A DNA stretch of 64,000 bases from NCBI GenBank assembly GCA_963921795.1, contig OY997658.1:32346933-32410932 (forward strand). The letters are read 5' to 3'. The stretch comes from Nannobrachium achirus (lineage: Eukaryota > Chordata > Actinopteri > Myctophiformes > Myctophidae). The position numbers and the translations under genes are program-made. Shown here piece by piece: positions 23,693 to 36,497 of this stretch; positions within the stretch are counted from its first letter, which is position 1, and each line of letters opens with the position of its first letter. The notes under the pieces are model-generated. The model was not told the origin of the DNA. It searched no databases and saw only the letters and a list, made by a program, of their open reading frames with translations.

Positions 23693-23994
23693 GTTCTCAA
23701 AGTGGGGTCCGCGGACCCCTAGGTGTTCCCAGCAAAACTGGTATAGTCTGTTTAATATAGCATCGACATTTCATTTTCATAACTTTATTGGCATCATTGG
23801 CTATTGGAAAATAACAGATCTACAAGCTCTTGAAGATCATAGATACATTGTTGTAGACAAATGATAATATTTGTTGATAACACATAACTTGAATGGGTTT
23901 GTTTCCCTTGCACAAAATATTTTCAAATGGGGGTCTGTGGCCACATACATGTATTCATGTGGGGGTCCTTGGCGTGAAATGGTTTGAGAACCAT
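23693..23994. mobile_element. hAT-type MITE
   Basis: Termini AGTGGTTCTCAAAGTGGGGT and ATGGTTTGAGAACCATT, with the GGGGGTCTGTGGCCACATAC block. Half of the recurrent palindrome lies at 23805-23833. No clear TSD. Confidence 0.65.
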
Positions 23995-24707
23995 TGTGTT
24001 ACAAGATGAAGTTAGATCTTATTCAAGGCTAGTCACTTCCATTTAGTAAGTGTACATAGGCCTATTGATTTCTAATTCTCGCTCATGGTGGGTGACAGAG
24101 CCACCTCTCTCACCAGCTCAGTATCACCATGCCCCGACTACAGGGAGTTTGACTGTTAAATCAGAGCAAATCAGGGCTAAAGTCCTCAGACAGTTTGAGC
24201 TAATTACAGTCAGACTATCACCTATATGCCCTCAGGCATTCTCACATGTGAAATCCACCTCAAAACATCCTCACAGATCTACCTCTGTAGCCGTACACAT
24301 AAAGCTAACGTTAGACTAATTTACATTCATTGACCCAAAAGTCAAGTCACACCGAAGTGTTGACACGCTTCCGCTGGTGCTGAATGTGAGGCTGTGATGA
24401 AGCAGCTATCTGACCTCTGATCTCAGTAATTAGTGGAGTGTTGTTCACAGATTAGACTAGAGTGTTCGCAGATTGGTATAGATTAGTGACCACCTTAGAG
24501 GTGGTGATATGGGATATAAAACTCTTATCCCACATCAGCACTAACACCCAAACAATAGGTTTGCAAGCTCTTCAGCTAGTCAGTCCACGGTGTAATCCTT
24601 TTTATTTTGTCAAATAAAAAAGATTTTGGATGCTTTTGTGCGACTCTGTAGTATGATCAAGTAGTAGGGCATTCATTTATGAAAAAAAACAAAAAGTTAA
24701 AATGTGG

Positions 24708-24919
24708 AGAGTGCCGTGCTGCGAGCTTGTAGATCTGCTATTTTTGAAAAGTCGTGAAAATGTGTGCAAATCTTTGAATATAGATTTTGTTCTGGGGGGT
24801 CCCTGGAACTAGATATTTTGAGATGGGGGTCCATGGCCAAATACATATCATTTTGCGGGTCCTGCACCACTGACATAGAAACATGTACCCAGGGCCCAGA
24901 ATTTGGTCCGACACCCCTG
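24708..24919. mobile_element. hAT-type MITE, family A, truncated
   Basis: Aligns with family A from the palindrome half (24708-24752) to the end GGTCCGACACCCCTG. Confidence 0.7.
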
Positions 24920-25223
24920 ATGATGATGATATGATGACTGGAGTAGAGAGGGATGTGAGTTAGCAAACAATCTGATCTGTGAGGATCTAGTGAACATCTG
25001 TCTGCCTGACCCTTTCACATGATCCTGAGAACCTGAGCTGTGGGGTGAAAAAAAAAAAAAAACAGAGGGGCAGCAGCGCCAGCCTTTTAATCTATCTATC
25101 AGATCAGTGTGCGTCCCAACCCAGCTGTGTCGTTTTTACCCTGCTAATCTGATGGGCGCGAGTGGCTTAATATTGCACTGTTTATTGGTCAGCGCAATTT
25201 GAAAATGTTGGATTAACCAGCCT

Positions 25224-25226
<3 letters not shown>

Positions 25227-25255
<29 letters not shown>
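25227..25255. repeat. (CA)n microsatellite
   Basis: Short pure CA run. Confidence 0.9.
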
Positions 25256-25258
<3 letters not shown>

Positions 25259-25434
25259 TTCACAGCAAAATCCTCTGTTCATTTAACTCGTGTGCAGCAA
25301 ATGTACCCAAATTGACCTGCAAGGGTCCGAGAGAACCAAATGGGATGAAATGTTCCACTCATTATGTGACTCATAGCAATTTCTCCTCGTCAGACAGAGA
25401 CGAATGGTGGGTGATGAATATGTCTGCTGTCGGC

Positions 25435-25435
<1 letters not shown>

Positions 25436-25522
<87 letters not shown>
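25436..25522. repeat. (GT)n microsatellite
   Basis: Pure GT run. Confidence 0.97.
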
Positions 25523-25523
<1 letters not shown>

Positions 25524-25754
25524 CCTCAACAAAATTGGCCCATTGGCAGAGATAGTCAAGTATGAACCATCCTAATCAAATCTCTGTGATTGAGATAGTT
25601 GTGGTTGGAGAAAAGCGGGACAGAAGATGATGTTTCATCAGTGGGAGATGCTCAGCATCCCTGCGTTGCCGTGCATTGGCACTCCTTGAACATTCCTTCA
25701 GTGTATTATTCATCACACAACATTATCCCATCTCTTCTCTACTCAACTCTAGAT

Positions 25755-26000
25755 CAGCAGTTCCCAAACTGTGGGCCAGGGCCCACTGCTAGGCCATGAG
25801 GATATTGCACGTATCATATTAGAGGCAGAAATTGTGAAAATAGCAGAGGCGTTGTGAGCATGTAGATCTGCTATTTTCACAATAGAACCATGTTATACAA
25901 AATGTAATGCCTCAACTCTTAGTGCTCATCAGGGTGGGGGGTCCCCAGTTCAAATATGATTATTTTGGGGGTCACAGCCTGAAAACGTTGAGAACCACTG
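25755..26000. mobile_element. hAT-type MITE, family B, exact TSD
   Basis: Starts CAGCAGTTCCCAAACTGTGG and ends AACGTTGAGAACCACTG. CTCTAGAT flanks both sides (25747-25754, 26001-26008). Carries the recurrent palindrome with a collapsed loop (25833-25888). Deleted relative to the copies at 33797 and 35441. Confidence 0.9.
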
Positions 26001-26292
26001 CTCTAGATCACAGTTTATTAAAGATAAATCAATGACAAGGAGAACCCAAGACTGAAAAAGAAACATTTAGCCTGTTCTTACTTTTACAAGATTTTAACAT
26101 TGTGCGGGATCAAAGGCAGGGTAGTTATTTCTGCATGCCAAGTCTCTGTGAGACTGAGAATAACTTCAATCAGGAATAAAATTATCTATACTCTCGTAAT
26201 GGCTCTAGCTGTTGATTATGTTCGTTTCTGATTATGTTCTATGATCCATTGATCCACATCTGACCTTTTTCTCTCCCCCCCACCCCTCCCAG

Positions 26293-27064
26293 GCACCTAC
26301 CAAGGCCAGTGGATGGGCGGAATGCGCCATGGCTACGGTGTGCGCCAGAGCGTCCCTTACGGCATGGCCACGGTCATCCGCTCCCCGCTGCGCACCTCCC
26401 TGGCCTCGCTGCGCTCGGAGCAGAGCAACGGCAACGTGCTCCAGGACCTGTCGTCGCCCGCCGACAACCCCGTGGGCGGCCGCGGCGGCTTCGTCCTCAA
26501 CTTCCACTCGGACATTGAGCTGGCCGCCGGCAAGAAGAAGGGGGGCCTGTTCCGCCGTGGCTCGCTCTTCGGGAGCCTGCGGCAGCTGCGCAAGTCCGAC
26601 TCACGGACCTCCATCTCCAGCAAGCGCAGCTCGGCGCGCAGCGACGCCACCATGAGCCGCATCAGCTCCAGCGACGCCAACTCCACCGTGTCCCTGGGCG
26701 ACGGCGAGCTGCCCGACGAGGAGATGCCCATGGAGGACCACGTGGACGCCACCACCACCGAGACCTACATGGGCGAGTGGAAGAACGACAAGCGCAACGG
26801 ATTCGGCGTGTCGGAGAGGTCCAACGGGATGAAGTACGAGGGCGAGTGGCTCAACAACAAGCGCCACGGCTACGGGTGCACGGTTTTCCCCGAGGGCACC
26901 AAGGAGGAAGGGAAGTACAAGAATAACGTGCTGGTGCGCGGGATTAGGAAGCAGTTGATTCCGCTCAAGAACCCCAAAACCAAAGAGAAGGTGGACCGCG
27001 CCGTGGAGGGGGCGCAGAGGGCCGCAGCCATCGCCAGGAGCAAAGTGGAAATAGCAGCTTCCAG
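26293..27064 (+). CDS. jph1: JPH1 coding exon 2 (residues 127-383, MORN VI-VIII and joining region)
   Basis: The acceptor is CCCTCCCAG before GCACCTACC, and the frame continues [16 protein letters not shown] is at 129-142. It is followed by the conserved [20 protein letters not shown], the joining region with the basic, serine-rich patch [12 protein letters not shown], then [14 protein letters not shown] (MORN VII, 285-298) and MORN VIII (308-321). After these come [12 protein letters not shown] and the start of the helical domain, [20 protein letters not shown]. The donor is TTCCAG followed by GTAACG; 772 nt end two bases into a codon, as expected for the family. Reading through meets a stop in the intron at once. 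The rest of the protein is not in the window as far as I can see. Confidence 0.95.
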
Positions 27065-27095
27065 GTAACGAGTGTGTTCATGTGCACCTCGCTCC

Positions 27096-27098
<3 letters not shown>

Positions 27099-27137
<39 letters not shown>

Positions 27138-27138
27138 G

Positions 27139-27209
<71 letters not shown>

Positions 27210-27270
27210 ACGGGTGCGTGCGTGCGTGCGTGCACGGGTGCGTGCATGCGTCTGTGCGTGCGTGTGTGCC
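27099..27270. repeat. (TG)n(TGCG)n microsatellite directly after JPH1 exon 2
   Basis: Starts 35 bp past the exon 2 donor: TG units, then TGCG units with CACGGG interruptions. Confidence 0.97.
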
Positions 27271-27364
27271 CAAATTGGTGCATGCACAGAATCTTACCAA
27301 ACACATCTACCATTTGTTTTCAAAGTCTCAAACACACAGCAGCTTGTATCTCCTCCTTCTACTG

Positions 27365-27678
27365 CACTGGTTCCCAACCTTCTTCTGGATCAGGGTCCAA
27401 TGTTTAAGTTTAGTCATGGCTAAGTTTAACATGGCTGCCATGTTAAACTTGAGTGTCGAGTGATCAGAGCAGAAGGGTGGGCTGCGTGCATTTTCCATTT
27501 ATTTTAATATTCCGTCGATCGATTGTGGTCCGGCTTGAATCAATGGAACTTACATGATCTACCCTAATACCATGACTTCATTTTACATCATTATTATTTT
27601 AAAATCTAAGCTAGGTTCCCACTTCCAATATCCTCACGGACCGCCAGTGGCCCAAGGCCCACAGGTTGGAAATGGCTG
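27365..27678. mobile_element. hAT-type MITE with a perfect small palindrome
   Basis: Termini CACTGGTTCCCAACCTTCTT and CACAGGTTGGAAATGGCTG. Flanks TTCTACTG / CTTTACTG match 6 of 8. Inside, AAGTTTAACATGGC-T-GCCATGTTAAACTT (27422-27450) is a perfect palindrome with a 1-nt centre. Confidence 0.65.
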
Positions 27679-27972
27679 CTTTACTGGCCAATAGTGTCAG
27701 TGGCATTTTGACATTGGCACTTCAAGCAGAAACGAATGCCAACCAGCAGTCAGACAGACAATGGTGAGTTTGATAGTTAGCATCAGGTCTGATTGAAGGC
27801 ACGGTCTTCTTAAAGTGGAGTCCCATGACAGTGGCTCCAACATTTGATTCATCATCCACAGTCAAGGCCTTTGTGTGTTGCTCTTTATTGCCTCTTGTTC
27901 CGCCTTTGGAAAAGACTCTGTTGCTATTCTCTGCCCATGTTTTTCATTCCCAGAGAGTGGAGTCACGCATCT

Positions 27973-28192
<220 letters not shown>

Positions 28193-28199
28193 GACTGTG

Positions 28200-28430
28200 T
28201 TATTGTATTACTGTACTTGTAATATATAACTATACTTATAAGTATAGCTGAATTTGAGAAATAGATATTGTGGGGACCAATTTGTCTTCACAAATCAAGA
28301 TAAATGGTTGTTTTATAGATTTTAAAAAATAGAGACAGGTTTACAATTAGGAAAAGATTAAGGTTGGGGGGATAGGGTTAGGATTAGGCATTTAGAGGTT
28401 AGGGCTTGGGGTTATGCGATATGTCTGATT
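28200..28430 (+). repeat. Microsatellite-associated repeat (GTGGGGACCA family)
   Basis: Right beside the GT run: TTGAGAAATAGATATTGTGG GGACCA, then ATGGTTGTTTTAT and AGGGTTAGGATTAGGCATTT. The same blocks follow the GT runs at 36805 and 50600. Confidence 0.6.
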
Positions 28431-28587
28431 TATTCTTAGTTGAACTTGGGCGGGTCAGTGACACGCACTGAAAATAGCAGATCAACAAGCTATAGATCTG
28501 ATATTTTTGGCTTTAGGGTTATGGAAAGAAATGCCCCAAAAGAATAAAGATGGAATTCATAAAATCAGCGTTAAAAAAGAAAAAAAA

Positions 28588-28598
28588 GTGTGTGTGTG

Positions 28599-28660
<62 letters not shown>
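28588..28660. repeat. (GT)n microsatellite
   Basis: GT run with one TTCT interruption. Confidence 0.95.
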
Positions 28661-28822
28661 ATGTGTTTTGAGTTACTGTCCGTATGTTTGTGTGTGTATG
28701 AAATATGAAAAACACGTAGGCGTACAGTACCTGTACTCAAGTTAAGTGTCTCAAGTCCCCAATAACGCGACCTGTCCCTGGTGCCAAATGCTGCTCTGAT
28801 GTGGCATCTGCTCTTTAACAGG

Positions 28823-28844
28823 TGGGGGGGGGGGGGGGGGGGGG
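28823..28844. repeat. Poly-G run
   Basis: About 21 consecutive G bases. A G-quadruplex is possible and sequencing length error is likely here. Confidence 0.9.
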
Positions 28845-29173
28845 AGACGTGACCTTTTCCTTTAAAGCCGGCGCCCCATGGGGACGCAGTTTAGGGCATG
28901 CTCCGTCGCCTTGATGTCCTCTGGTTTCATTGCAGTGAGGGCATTCATACAGAAGAGTGACAGGTAGTGTACTGGCAATGAAAAAGGCTTTTGTGGAGAG
29001 AGATATAATATTTTCACTTGCATACAGTAGGTGCACATGCACGTGCAAGCCCTTGGGAACACACATGTGACCACCTCACACTCCCTCTTTCACATGCATA
29101 CACTAAACATCGATACAGCATTGCCCTCAGATGTGAGACTGTATTAAAGAGACAACAAAGTATTAGATAGGGC

Positions 29174-29332
29174 TTAACCACTTAAACCCTATATTCTTCG
29201 TTGAGTTGGGTCCCCCACTCAGGGTTCTGTAGTTGTGACCCATTGTGAGCTTTCGATCGGCTATTTTCGCCGACTGAATGTTTGTGTATTTCGACAAGCC
29301 CAGAAACGGGTTGCTAGCGTTCATGTGGTTAA
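29174..29332. mobile_element. MITE, family H (TTAACCACTT ends)
   Basis: Termini TTAACCACTTAAACCC and CATGTGGTTAA. Half of the recurrent palindrome lies at 29233-29272. Same family as 37746, 48109 and 63505. Confidence 0.65.
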
Positions 29333-29574
29333 TGTAACAATAGCAGACCTTATGAGCTCCATATCATAATGTCTGGCCAGTGGCCACCGACAGCAATTGT
29401 TCTTTACTTTTCACCACAGGTATAAAATTGCTATGATTATATAAAGAGATTTAACAGTCTTTAGACTAAAAAATTGCAGCATAATGTTAGCTCCGTATAG
29501 GAGCTAACATTGACATAATATTGATATAATGCCAATGTTAGCTCCTATAAGGAGCAAACATTGATTGCTACCGT

Positions 29575-29989
29575 CAGGTCCTTCTGTCCGTCACGTCACA
29601 TCACGTCACATCACGTCACATCACGTCACACTTTTGCCCCTACTCTTATCTCTGCCACCGTTGCCCCTATCCATGCCAAACTTTGCACACACACTCCTTG
29701 GCTGGCAAATCACAACCTCCGCCCCTGATTTCTCACATGGCCCTCTTCTAGCGCCACCATCAGGCTGATTTTTGCAAAACACATTTTTGGACACTGCTCC
29801 TACACATTTTTCCCTAAAATCACGCAAAGCGGCACACACTATCTCTAAAGTCATGTCATCAACATGGATCTGTCCCATTTCCCATATTCCCTCCTGATTG
29901 GTTACGATTGCCTTCTAAAGTTTGTTTATGCGACGTGATGGTCGCTTATCTCCCTAATCAGGGAGATAATAATTAGGGAGTCTTACTGG
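29575..29989 (+). mobile_element. Helitron-like non-autonomous element, 3' end intact
   Basis: (CATCACGT)n-like start, then TTTGCCCCTACTCTTATCTC, AGCGCCACCATCAGGCTG and AAAATCACGCAAA. It ends with a hairpin (CTCCCTAATCAGGGAG) and TCTTACTGG followed by T. A hairpin, then CTRR, then a host T, is the Helitron 3' signature. The copies at 53986 and 58985 (minus) end at the same base and differ immediately after. The 5' end is not resolved. Confidence 0.6.
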
Positions 29990-30514
29990 TATAATATGTT
30001 GATATAATATGTTTGCGGGTCTGTCTGTCTGACTTAATTACAGAATAGCCAATGTGAAGGAGACCATTACGAGAGATTAAGTGAATATGATGTTCAGTAT
30101 GTATAATGTACAGAAACAAAGAGCAGGCTAATCTCTCCTGGCTACATTGGTTTACTGAAGAATGGATTGAAACAACCGCCCTGACATAATGCATAGTGCT
30201 AAAGCAATCCCCCAACAAAAGCATTAGGAGCAGTACAATGTGTTTATGGCAGCAAACAAGGTCCCTGGTACTGTAGTGGATGATCGAATTACAGGCTGGT
30301 ACATGCCTCTCAAAACAAGCTCTTCCAGAGTCCAGACTGAATGAAATGACATTTTTTGTTGTGTGTTTTGTTTTTCAAGGGCGAGGCTAATGACAGTGAC
30401 GCTTTCAGAAAAATAGTTTTTTGGTAAGAGACACCGGATGAAGTATTGAGAGTTAGGGATGACTGAGGAGGATGTATTATGTACAAGCATGGTGGCAGAC
30501 TGAGACAGAATATA

Positions 30515-30776
30515 TGTATTTTTTAAGCGAACATTTGTAACTCAAATTCTACTTCTGGGGGGTCCCTGGAACGAAATATTTTGAGATGGGGGTCCGTGGC
30601 CAAATACATATCATTTCGTTGGTCCTTCACATGAAAAAGTTTGATCACCAGTCACCACTGACATAGAAACATAGGTTTTTTTTTTTTTAAAAACCTTAGA
30701 AGGATTTGAAATATTCAAAGAATATTCAAATTACCCAGGGAGTACCCAGGGACCATAATTTTGTGCGACACCCCTG
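30515..30776. mobile_element. hAT-type MITE, family A, truncated
   Basis: From TTTTTTAAGCGAACATTTGT through the GGGGTCCCTGGAACGAAATA block to the end GTGCGACACCCCTG. The palindrome region is missing. Confidence 0.7.
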
Positions 30777-31086
30777 TGTGTCAGCGGACTATGCAGCTGT
30801 CATTATGAGTGGCATGGCAAAAGGATGCGCTGCTATCGATCTAATTTGACAGTGTATCCAGACAGAAGGAGGAGAACGTGGAGTCAGAGAGAGGGGAGTG
30901 GGGGTAGTGGGGTGTCGAGTGCCAAGACAGCGGAGGAGGCTTGATTGAGTTGGGGTGGAGGGAGGGCGTGGGGAATTTGCTGAGCTGGAGGTTTTTCCGG
31001 GAAGACTTTTAGCTCAACCAGTGGTTTATTGGCTGCTGTGTTAAGTGGTCAGATGGTGGGCTGTGTGCATTTTCAGAGCATGTTTA

Positions 31087-31087
31087 T

Positions 31088-31123
<36 letters not shown>

Positions 31124-31131
31124 GTCAGTCT
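31087..31131. repeat. (AATC)n simple repeat
   Basis: Nine or more AATC units then CAGT units, at the tail of the LINE-like sequence that follows. Confidence 0.9.
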
Positions 31132-31650
31132 AACTTTATTTATATAGCACATTTCATACAACATGTGCCACCCAATTCACAGAAGATAGAACAAAAACAA
31201 AATCATATAAAAAGGTAAAAACAATGCTAAAAAGTTGTGTCTCAAGATTTCTTTTGCAAATGTCCACATATTCAGGCAGGCTGTTCCATGCTAGGAGTAC
31301 TGTATATGACCTTAATGACGGCTGCTTCTCTGTGCCTTTTTGTTCGAGGGTCTTAAGAGACCCAAGAGCTCTGCCAGTCAAATACCTAAAAAGTATAGCA
31401 GATAATAAATAACCGGGTGCATTTCCATTTAGTGATTTAAAAATCAATATAAGGACCTTTAGAATCAATTCTAAAACTAACAGTGGAGGGGCTTTATATT
31501 GGGTGTAACTGTAATGTGTGCGACCAACCAATTTCTTTTTGGGGCAGACCAGACAGGATAGAGAGGCATTACAGTAGTCTAACCTGCTACTATAATGAAA
31601 AGCATGCTAATGCGTTAGCCTTTCTGTGTCGGCCTGAGAGAGAGAAAAGA
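31132..31650 (-). pseudogene. LINE-like 3' fragment, C-terminal RT region
   Basis: The minus strand (31154-31531) reads ILIFKSLNGNAPGYL ... TGRALGSLKT ... LAWNSLPEYV ... LETQLFSIVF. This fits the C-terminus of fish non-LTR reverse transcriptases (pattern L.YKALNG.AP.YL ... WNSLP ... FK..LKTHLF). The (AATC)n tail at 31087 suits the 3' end of such an element. Only the last 100 or so codons are present. Subfamily (Rex1 or L2) not determined. Confidence 0.55.
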
Positions 31651-32057
31651 GTGAAGTCTAACCATGTTTCATGAATGATAAAAAGATGTGTGTGTGGTGG
31701 TGATGTTCCTGATGTGGGAACACAATCAATCTGTTGTGGATCAATGGAACCAACATAAATTACTATCCGTACCACTATGAAAACGTGTTCAAGGTTTTAA
31801 AGAAAGATTACCATGCCATTTATATTAATATTTTATACTGTAAAAACCTTGTATCTCCCATATTTCAACATTTTGTGCTTTGTGCAGACCCAAGACGTAG
31901 AATATTTTGTTTCTATTTTTTAATAGATTTCTTTCCACAATTCCATGCTGCGTTGATGTGGTACCATAGGAGATAAGAGGCAAACGTTGATCAAAATAAC
32001 AATTCATCTACATGCTCTAATTGTGTAGACTTCTTGTAAATTAAGTAATGCAAATGT

Positions 32058-32260
32058 AACAATAATTTAACTCTGAGAGCATAAAATGAAACCAAATGGA
32101 CCGCAAAGGTTTCATTTTACGCTCTCAAGAGTTAAAGATTTATAAGGGTCCATTTGGTTACCAACTCTCCATCATTTAGCTGGGGACCACCTGGAACCCC
32201 CTCAGGGACCACTGGTGATCCCCGGACCACTGGTTGAAATTAAAACCACTGATTTAAGTC
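32058..32260. mobile_element. hAT-type MITE related to the one at 7748
   Basis: Central inverted block ACTCTGAGAGCATAAAATGA / its complement, GGGTCCATTTGGTT, and the end GGGGACCACCTGGAACCCCC. Ends diffuse. Confidence 0.5.
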
Positions 32261-32570
32261 GTAGTGTTTTGCCAATTATTTGGGGGCCCACCTAAGTACA
32301 ATACTCTGGCGCGGTCCCCCAGTGGGCCCTTTGGTCCATAGCTTGTGAAACACTGGTGAGATAGAAGATAGACAGAAATGAAAGGATGCCGGCAGAACAA
32401 AGGCGATGGAGAGGGAGTGTTTGCGTCACAGCTCTCGTCATCCCCTTTGGGCTAGCGGAGGAGCCGTCCACCCCTCCAGTCCCTGGGGTGGAGCGGCCGG
32501 CCTCATGCCATTCATCAGCCAATCAATAGAGGGAACAGCTTGATGCTCAGAAGTGCACTTCTCTTTGGTG

Positions 32571-32573
32571 CCA

Positions 32574-32627
<54 letters not shown>
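32571..32627. repeat. (CT)n microsatellite
   Basis: Pure CT run; a short CA run follows at 32666-32696. Confidence 0.96.
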
Positions 32628-32631
<4 letters not shown>

Positions 32632-32660
32632 CATTCACATATTTATTTTGTGAGCCTTAT

Positions 32661-32697
<37 letters not shown>

Positions 32698-32699
32698 CA

Positions 32700-33790
32700 A
32701 ATATATTATGCAACTGGCCCGGTCTTGAATAGTAGATTGTGTGTGGGAGCGTGTTTGAGGTGAGGAGGGATCATCAGTGTGTGTTGTTTGGGCGTGTTAC
32801 TTTGTGCGTCGGGGACCTGTGTGAACAGAGATAAGTGAGAGTAGAGCTGGCTGGTTGCTCCTTTCCTCACTCTGCCCTCTCATGAGAGACTGAGAAGTCT
32901 CAGCAGTACTGTGTCAGTGTGTGCTGCGGTTTACCCTGTAGCCAGGTACAGTATACCTGCCACCTGGTAGGTATATGGGCTGGAATCTGGCTATTTGCTG
33001 TTTGCTGTCAAATGATAGACAAGCCAGAGTGATTATGGAATCCCTGTCCAATCTTTAGCTACAGTATGTAGTCTGTAATAGCAGAGCTTTTAGCTCGAGA
33101 ACCCAATAGAGAAATTCATAGTCTCCCCTGCAGGACACAAACTAGTGAAAATAGCGGATCTACAATTTCACAACATGGGATAAACAAAAAGGTATATTTC
33201 CTTTGTCCGCAACCCACAAAAGGGTCCCGACCCATCATTGGGAAACACTGGTCTATAGTACAGTATATCTTCTGAAGGAAGCCATACAGATCAAAGTTCA
33301 CAACACAACGTTCGGTGGCAAAGCTCTCTAAGGGGCCGTGTGCACAGAAAGTGTTTTTTCTTTTGTTGAGCGAGAGAGCATATTCGATAATTCATGTCCT
33401 TAGAGCGCTGCACATAGCATGCACTGAGCGAGACACCTCTGCTCATTGATTGTGGGCATGTCTCCATGGCAGAAAAGTGCTTGCATCTAAAAACAATGGG
33501 CACGACAGCCCCTAATGGTTGACTGCTTGTGGGATTGGTGACTAGCGTGGTGGTGACTGTCTCCTTTGGCCAAATATCCATCTTTATAAATGCTGCGGTA
33601 TGCAGGAAGTGTAATTAAATGCATAGATTATCAACCCACGATTCAACTTGCACACTCTTCATGATTTTCACTTTGACTTTCCCTTCACCAGGCATTTCCT
33701 CTGTGTCAGTCAGTCCGTCAGTCACATACAGTAGACTTCCTTTATTTATGGTCATATAGGTTGTTCTGTTTTGTCACACAGTGCATTCAC
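32700..33790. other. Unassigned sequence
   Basis: No supported gene. It contains half of the recurrent palindrome (33145-33175) and a short fragment resembling the end of a hAT-type MITE (33225-33255). Confidence 0.35.
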
Positions 33791-33796
33791 CTAGTT

Positions 33797-34198
33797 CAGT
33801 GGTCTCAACCTGTGGGTCGGGACCCCCAGGGGGGTCCCAAAATTATTTTGGGGGTCCCCAGATGATTATCTTAATGTGCAAAATTGTTTTCTCACTCAAC
33901 CGTAAACAAACCAACATAAAATGTAAGTGCATAGAGGGTATCTACACATTTCTAAAGTGACAATTTAAGGCCTTTTTAATACCTCTAAAATTACAAATTA
34001 AACATTGGCCAAATTGTCAGATATTAGAGTCAGAAATTGTGAAAATAGCTGATCTACATGCTCACGCCTCGCGTTGCGATAGAACCGTGTTATACAACAT
34101 GTAATGGCTCAACTCTTAGTGCTCGTCAGGGTGGGGGGGTCCCCAGTTAAAATATGATTATTTTGGGGGTCGCGGCCTGAAAAGGTTGAGAACCACTG
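33797..34198. mobile_element. hAT-type MITE, family B, 402 bp
   Basis: Starts CAGTGGTCTCAACCTGTGGG and ends AAAAGGTTGAGAACCACTG. Flanks ACCTAGTT / ACCTAGTG match 7 of 8. Carries one arm of the recurrent palindrome (34035-34075). Inverted relative to the copy at 35441. Confidence 0.88.
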
Positions 34199-34424
34199 AC
34201 CTAGTGGTGTGAGCTGTTATTGGCCCTCAGTCATTTTGTAAAAAAAAATCAAACCTCGGTTCGAAGTGGAGCGGTGAATTTGAGCAGCTGTACCCTATGT
34301 GAGTGAGTGAGTGTAAACTGTGCCTGTGAGTGAGTGGTGAGTGTGCCTGGCCTGCACAAAACAGCGCCCCTCCTTTAACTAGTGTGTTGTGTGTGGCCAC
34401 TCAAGGTATTGCCAGGCTACGGAC

Positions 34425-34470
34425 ACGGCCACCCAGCCAGCCACCCACCCACCCACCCACATACCCACGG
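34425..34470. repeat. (CCCA)n simple repeat
   Basis: CCAC units, imperfect. Confidence 0.8.
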
Positions 34471-35440
34471 ACATACCTGTCTATTGGGAGCGCTTTCACC
34501 GCTCCAAAAAGCTGGGAATGCCTCAACCATCTGAACCCAAGTGTCCCTACTCTGGGCATGTCGTTATAGGTGAGGTGAACATTTGGCAAAAACAGCAGAT
34601 CTACAGTCTCTGCTGAGCAGAGTATATATAGGGTTTAAGTGTTTAACTGTTCTGCTGCTGTAGACGGCGCTCACCGTCATTGAAAGGGTTAATACCATGG
34701 CGCCGTTGACGGTGAGGACTGTGAATCTTACTGTATATACAGTAAAGATATTATTACTTACTTAATGTCGCTCCGGTCCCGCTCGCATCGGTAATGTCGG
34801 CGATTTGTTTACAACGCACGTTGGGCGTGCACGCGAAGTGAAGCTCCTCAATGTTAAGTCAATGGAGAGGCCCATAAAGAAACGTCATTTAAACAAAATA
34901 GCCATTTTGAGACATTTTGCAGCAGATCTAAATGTAAACAATGCACAAGGCAGGGCGCAGCCATCTTTCCTCTTCTTGTCCCACACTGTCATGTGACTAG
35001 ATGACGTAATCGTTGCCGTCAAGTGATAATCCAAAAAAACAAAAACAACCCCCTTCCAGCCCTTCAAAATAATAGCGGCGGCCTATGGAGGAAACTGCGT
35101 GGCACCGAGGCACCAAGCAACCTTCAGATTAAGAGGCACTAATTGTGTTAAGATAAGATCTAAATTGGGAGGGTGTGGGGAGCGTACACGTATTTCGCTT
35201 GTCAATACATGGGGAGAGAAGTGCTATTGCAGCACCTGGCTGCAGTCAATTGTAATGTATTGACTTCCACCGCAGTCAATACAGTGCACTTGTATTTACT
35301 CATTTGGCTAAGAAGTAAGAACAGGTTGGGTTTCAGTGTCCTTTTCACCCTCACCTCAACAGAATGTGTTGATGAACATCATTTCCAGATTGAACCCTAT
35401 TACCTAGTAGGCTACTGTATGTATTCCCAATCCAAGTAGT

Positions 35441-35883
35441 AGTGGTTCTCAACCTTTTCAGGCCGCAACCCCCCAAATAATATATTATATACATATTTTA
35501 ACTGGGGACCCCCCCCCCACCCCCCACCCTGACGAGCAGTAAGAGCACTAAGCATTACATTTTGTATAACACGGTTCTATTGTGAAAATAGCAGATCTAC
35601 ATGCTCACAACACCTCGCAACGCGAGGCGTTGTAAGCATGTAGATCGGATATTTTCACAATTTCTGACTCTAATATTTGACAATTTGCCCAATGTTTAAT
35701 TTGTCATTTTAGAGGTATTAAAAAGTCCTTTTGTAACTTTAGAAATAGGCATATAGCCCATATACACATTAAACTTTATGTTGGTTTGTTTACCGTTGAG
35801 TGAGAAAACAAATCATCTGGGGACCCCCCAAAATAATTTGGCGACCCCCCCTGGGGGACCCTACCCACAGGTTGAGAACCACT
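35441..35883. mobile_element. hAT-type MITE, family B, full length
   Basis: Starts AGTGGTTCTCAACCTTTTCA and ends CACAGGTTGAGAACCACTG. Contains a complete palindrome (35580-35661) whose arms carry GATCTACATGC / GCATGTAGATC. No clear TSD, so the flanks have changed. Confidence 0.85.
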
Positions 35884-36369
35884 GGTATGTACAATAAGGT
35901 CAGGCTCCTTAAAACAACTCTACTACTAGGCTTCTATTCTCCAACAACAGCATGTACCGCTTGCCTTACATAGGACAAAATATTGCTGATTATGTCCTTG
36001 GTAGTACAGTAAGTGTACTGTACACACATACACACACATCTCTTTTCCAGGTGCTGAATCATAAAAACTTAAAAACACTGTCTGTTTTGTTCAAAAGTAA
36101 GTGCTCTTTGTCTATTTTGTGTTATGTGGCATGTGTCTTTTCCACATTGTTGCTGAGTTTGAAATTAACTTGTGGAAGAACCTATTGAAAGTTAAGAGGA
36201 CAAATACATAATATAGAAGGAAGTGTTGTTGTGCTATCATGGTATGGTAAGCAGTTCTCCGCTATCTAGTTACCAACAAGTGTGGATCGCCATACTGGTT
36301 GGTGACAGGTTGTAGGTGAGTAAATATTAGCATGTGTACATAACATATCGGCATGTACTTGCACGCAAA

Positions 36370-36427
36370 CATGCACACACGCGCACAGACACACACACGC
36401 ACACACACACACACACGCACGCACGCG

Positions 36428-36494
<67 letters not shown>

Positions 36495-36497
36495 GCG
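36370..36497. repeat. (CA)n(CG)n microsatellite
   Basis: CA and CACG units ending in an uninterrupted (CG) run at about 36479-36497. Confidence 0.96.
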
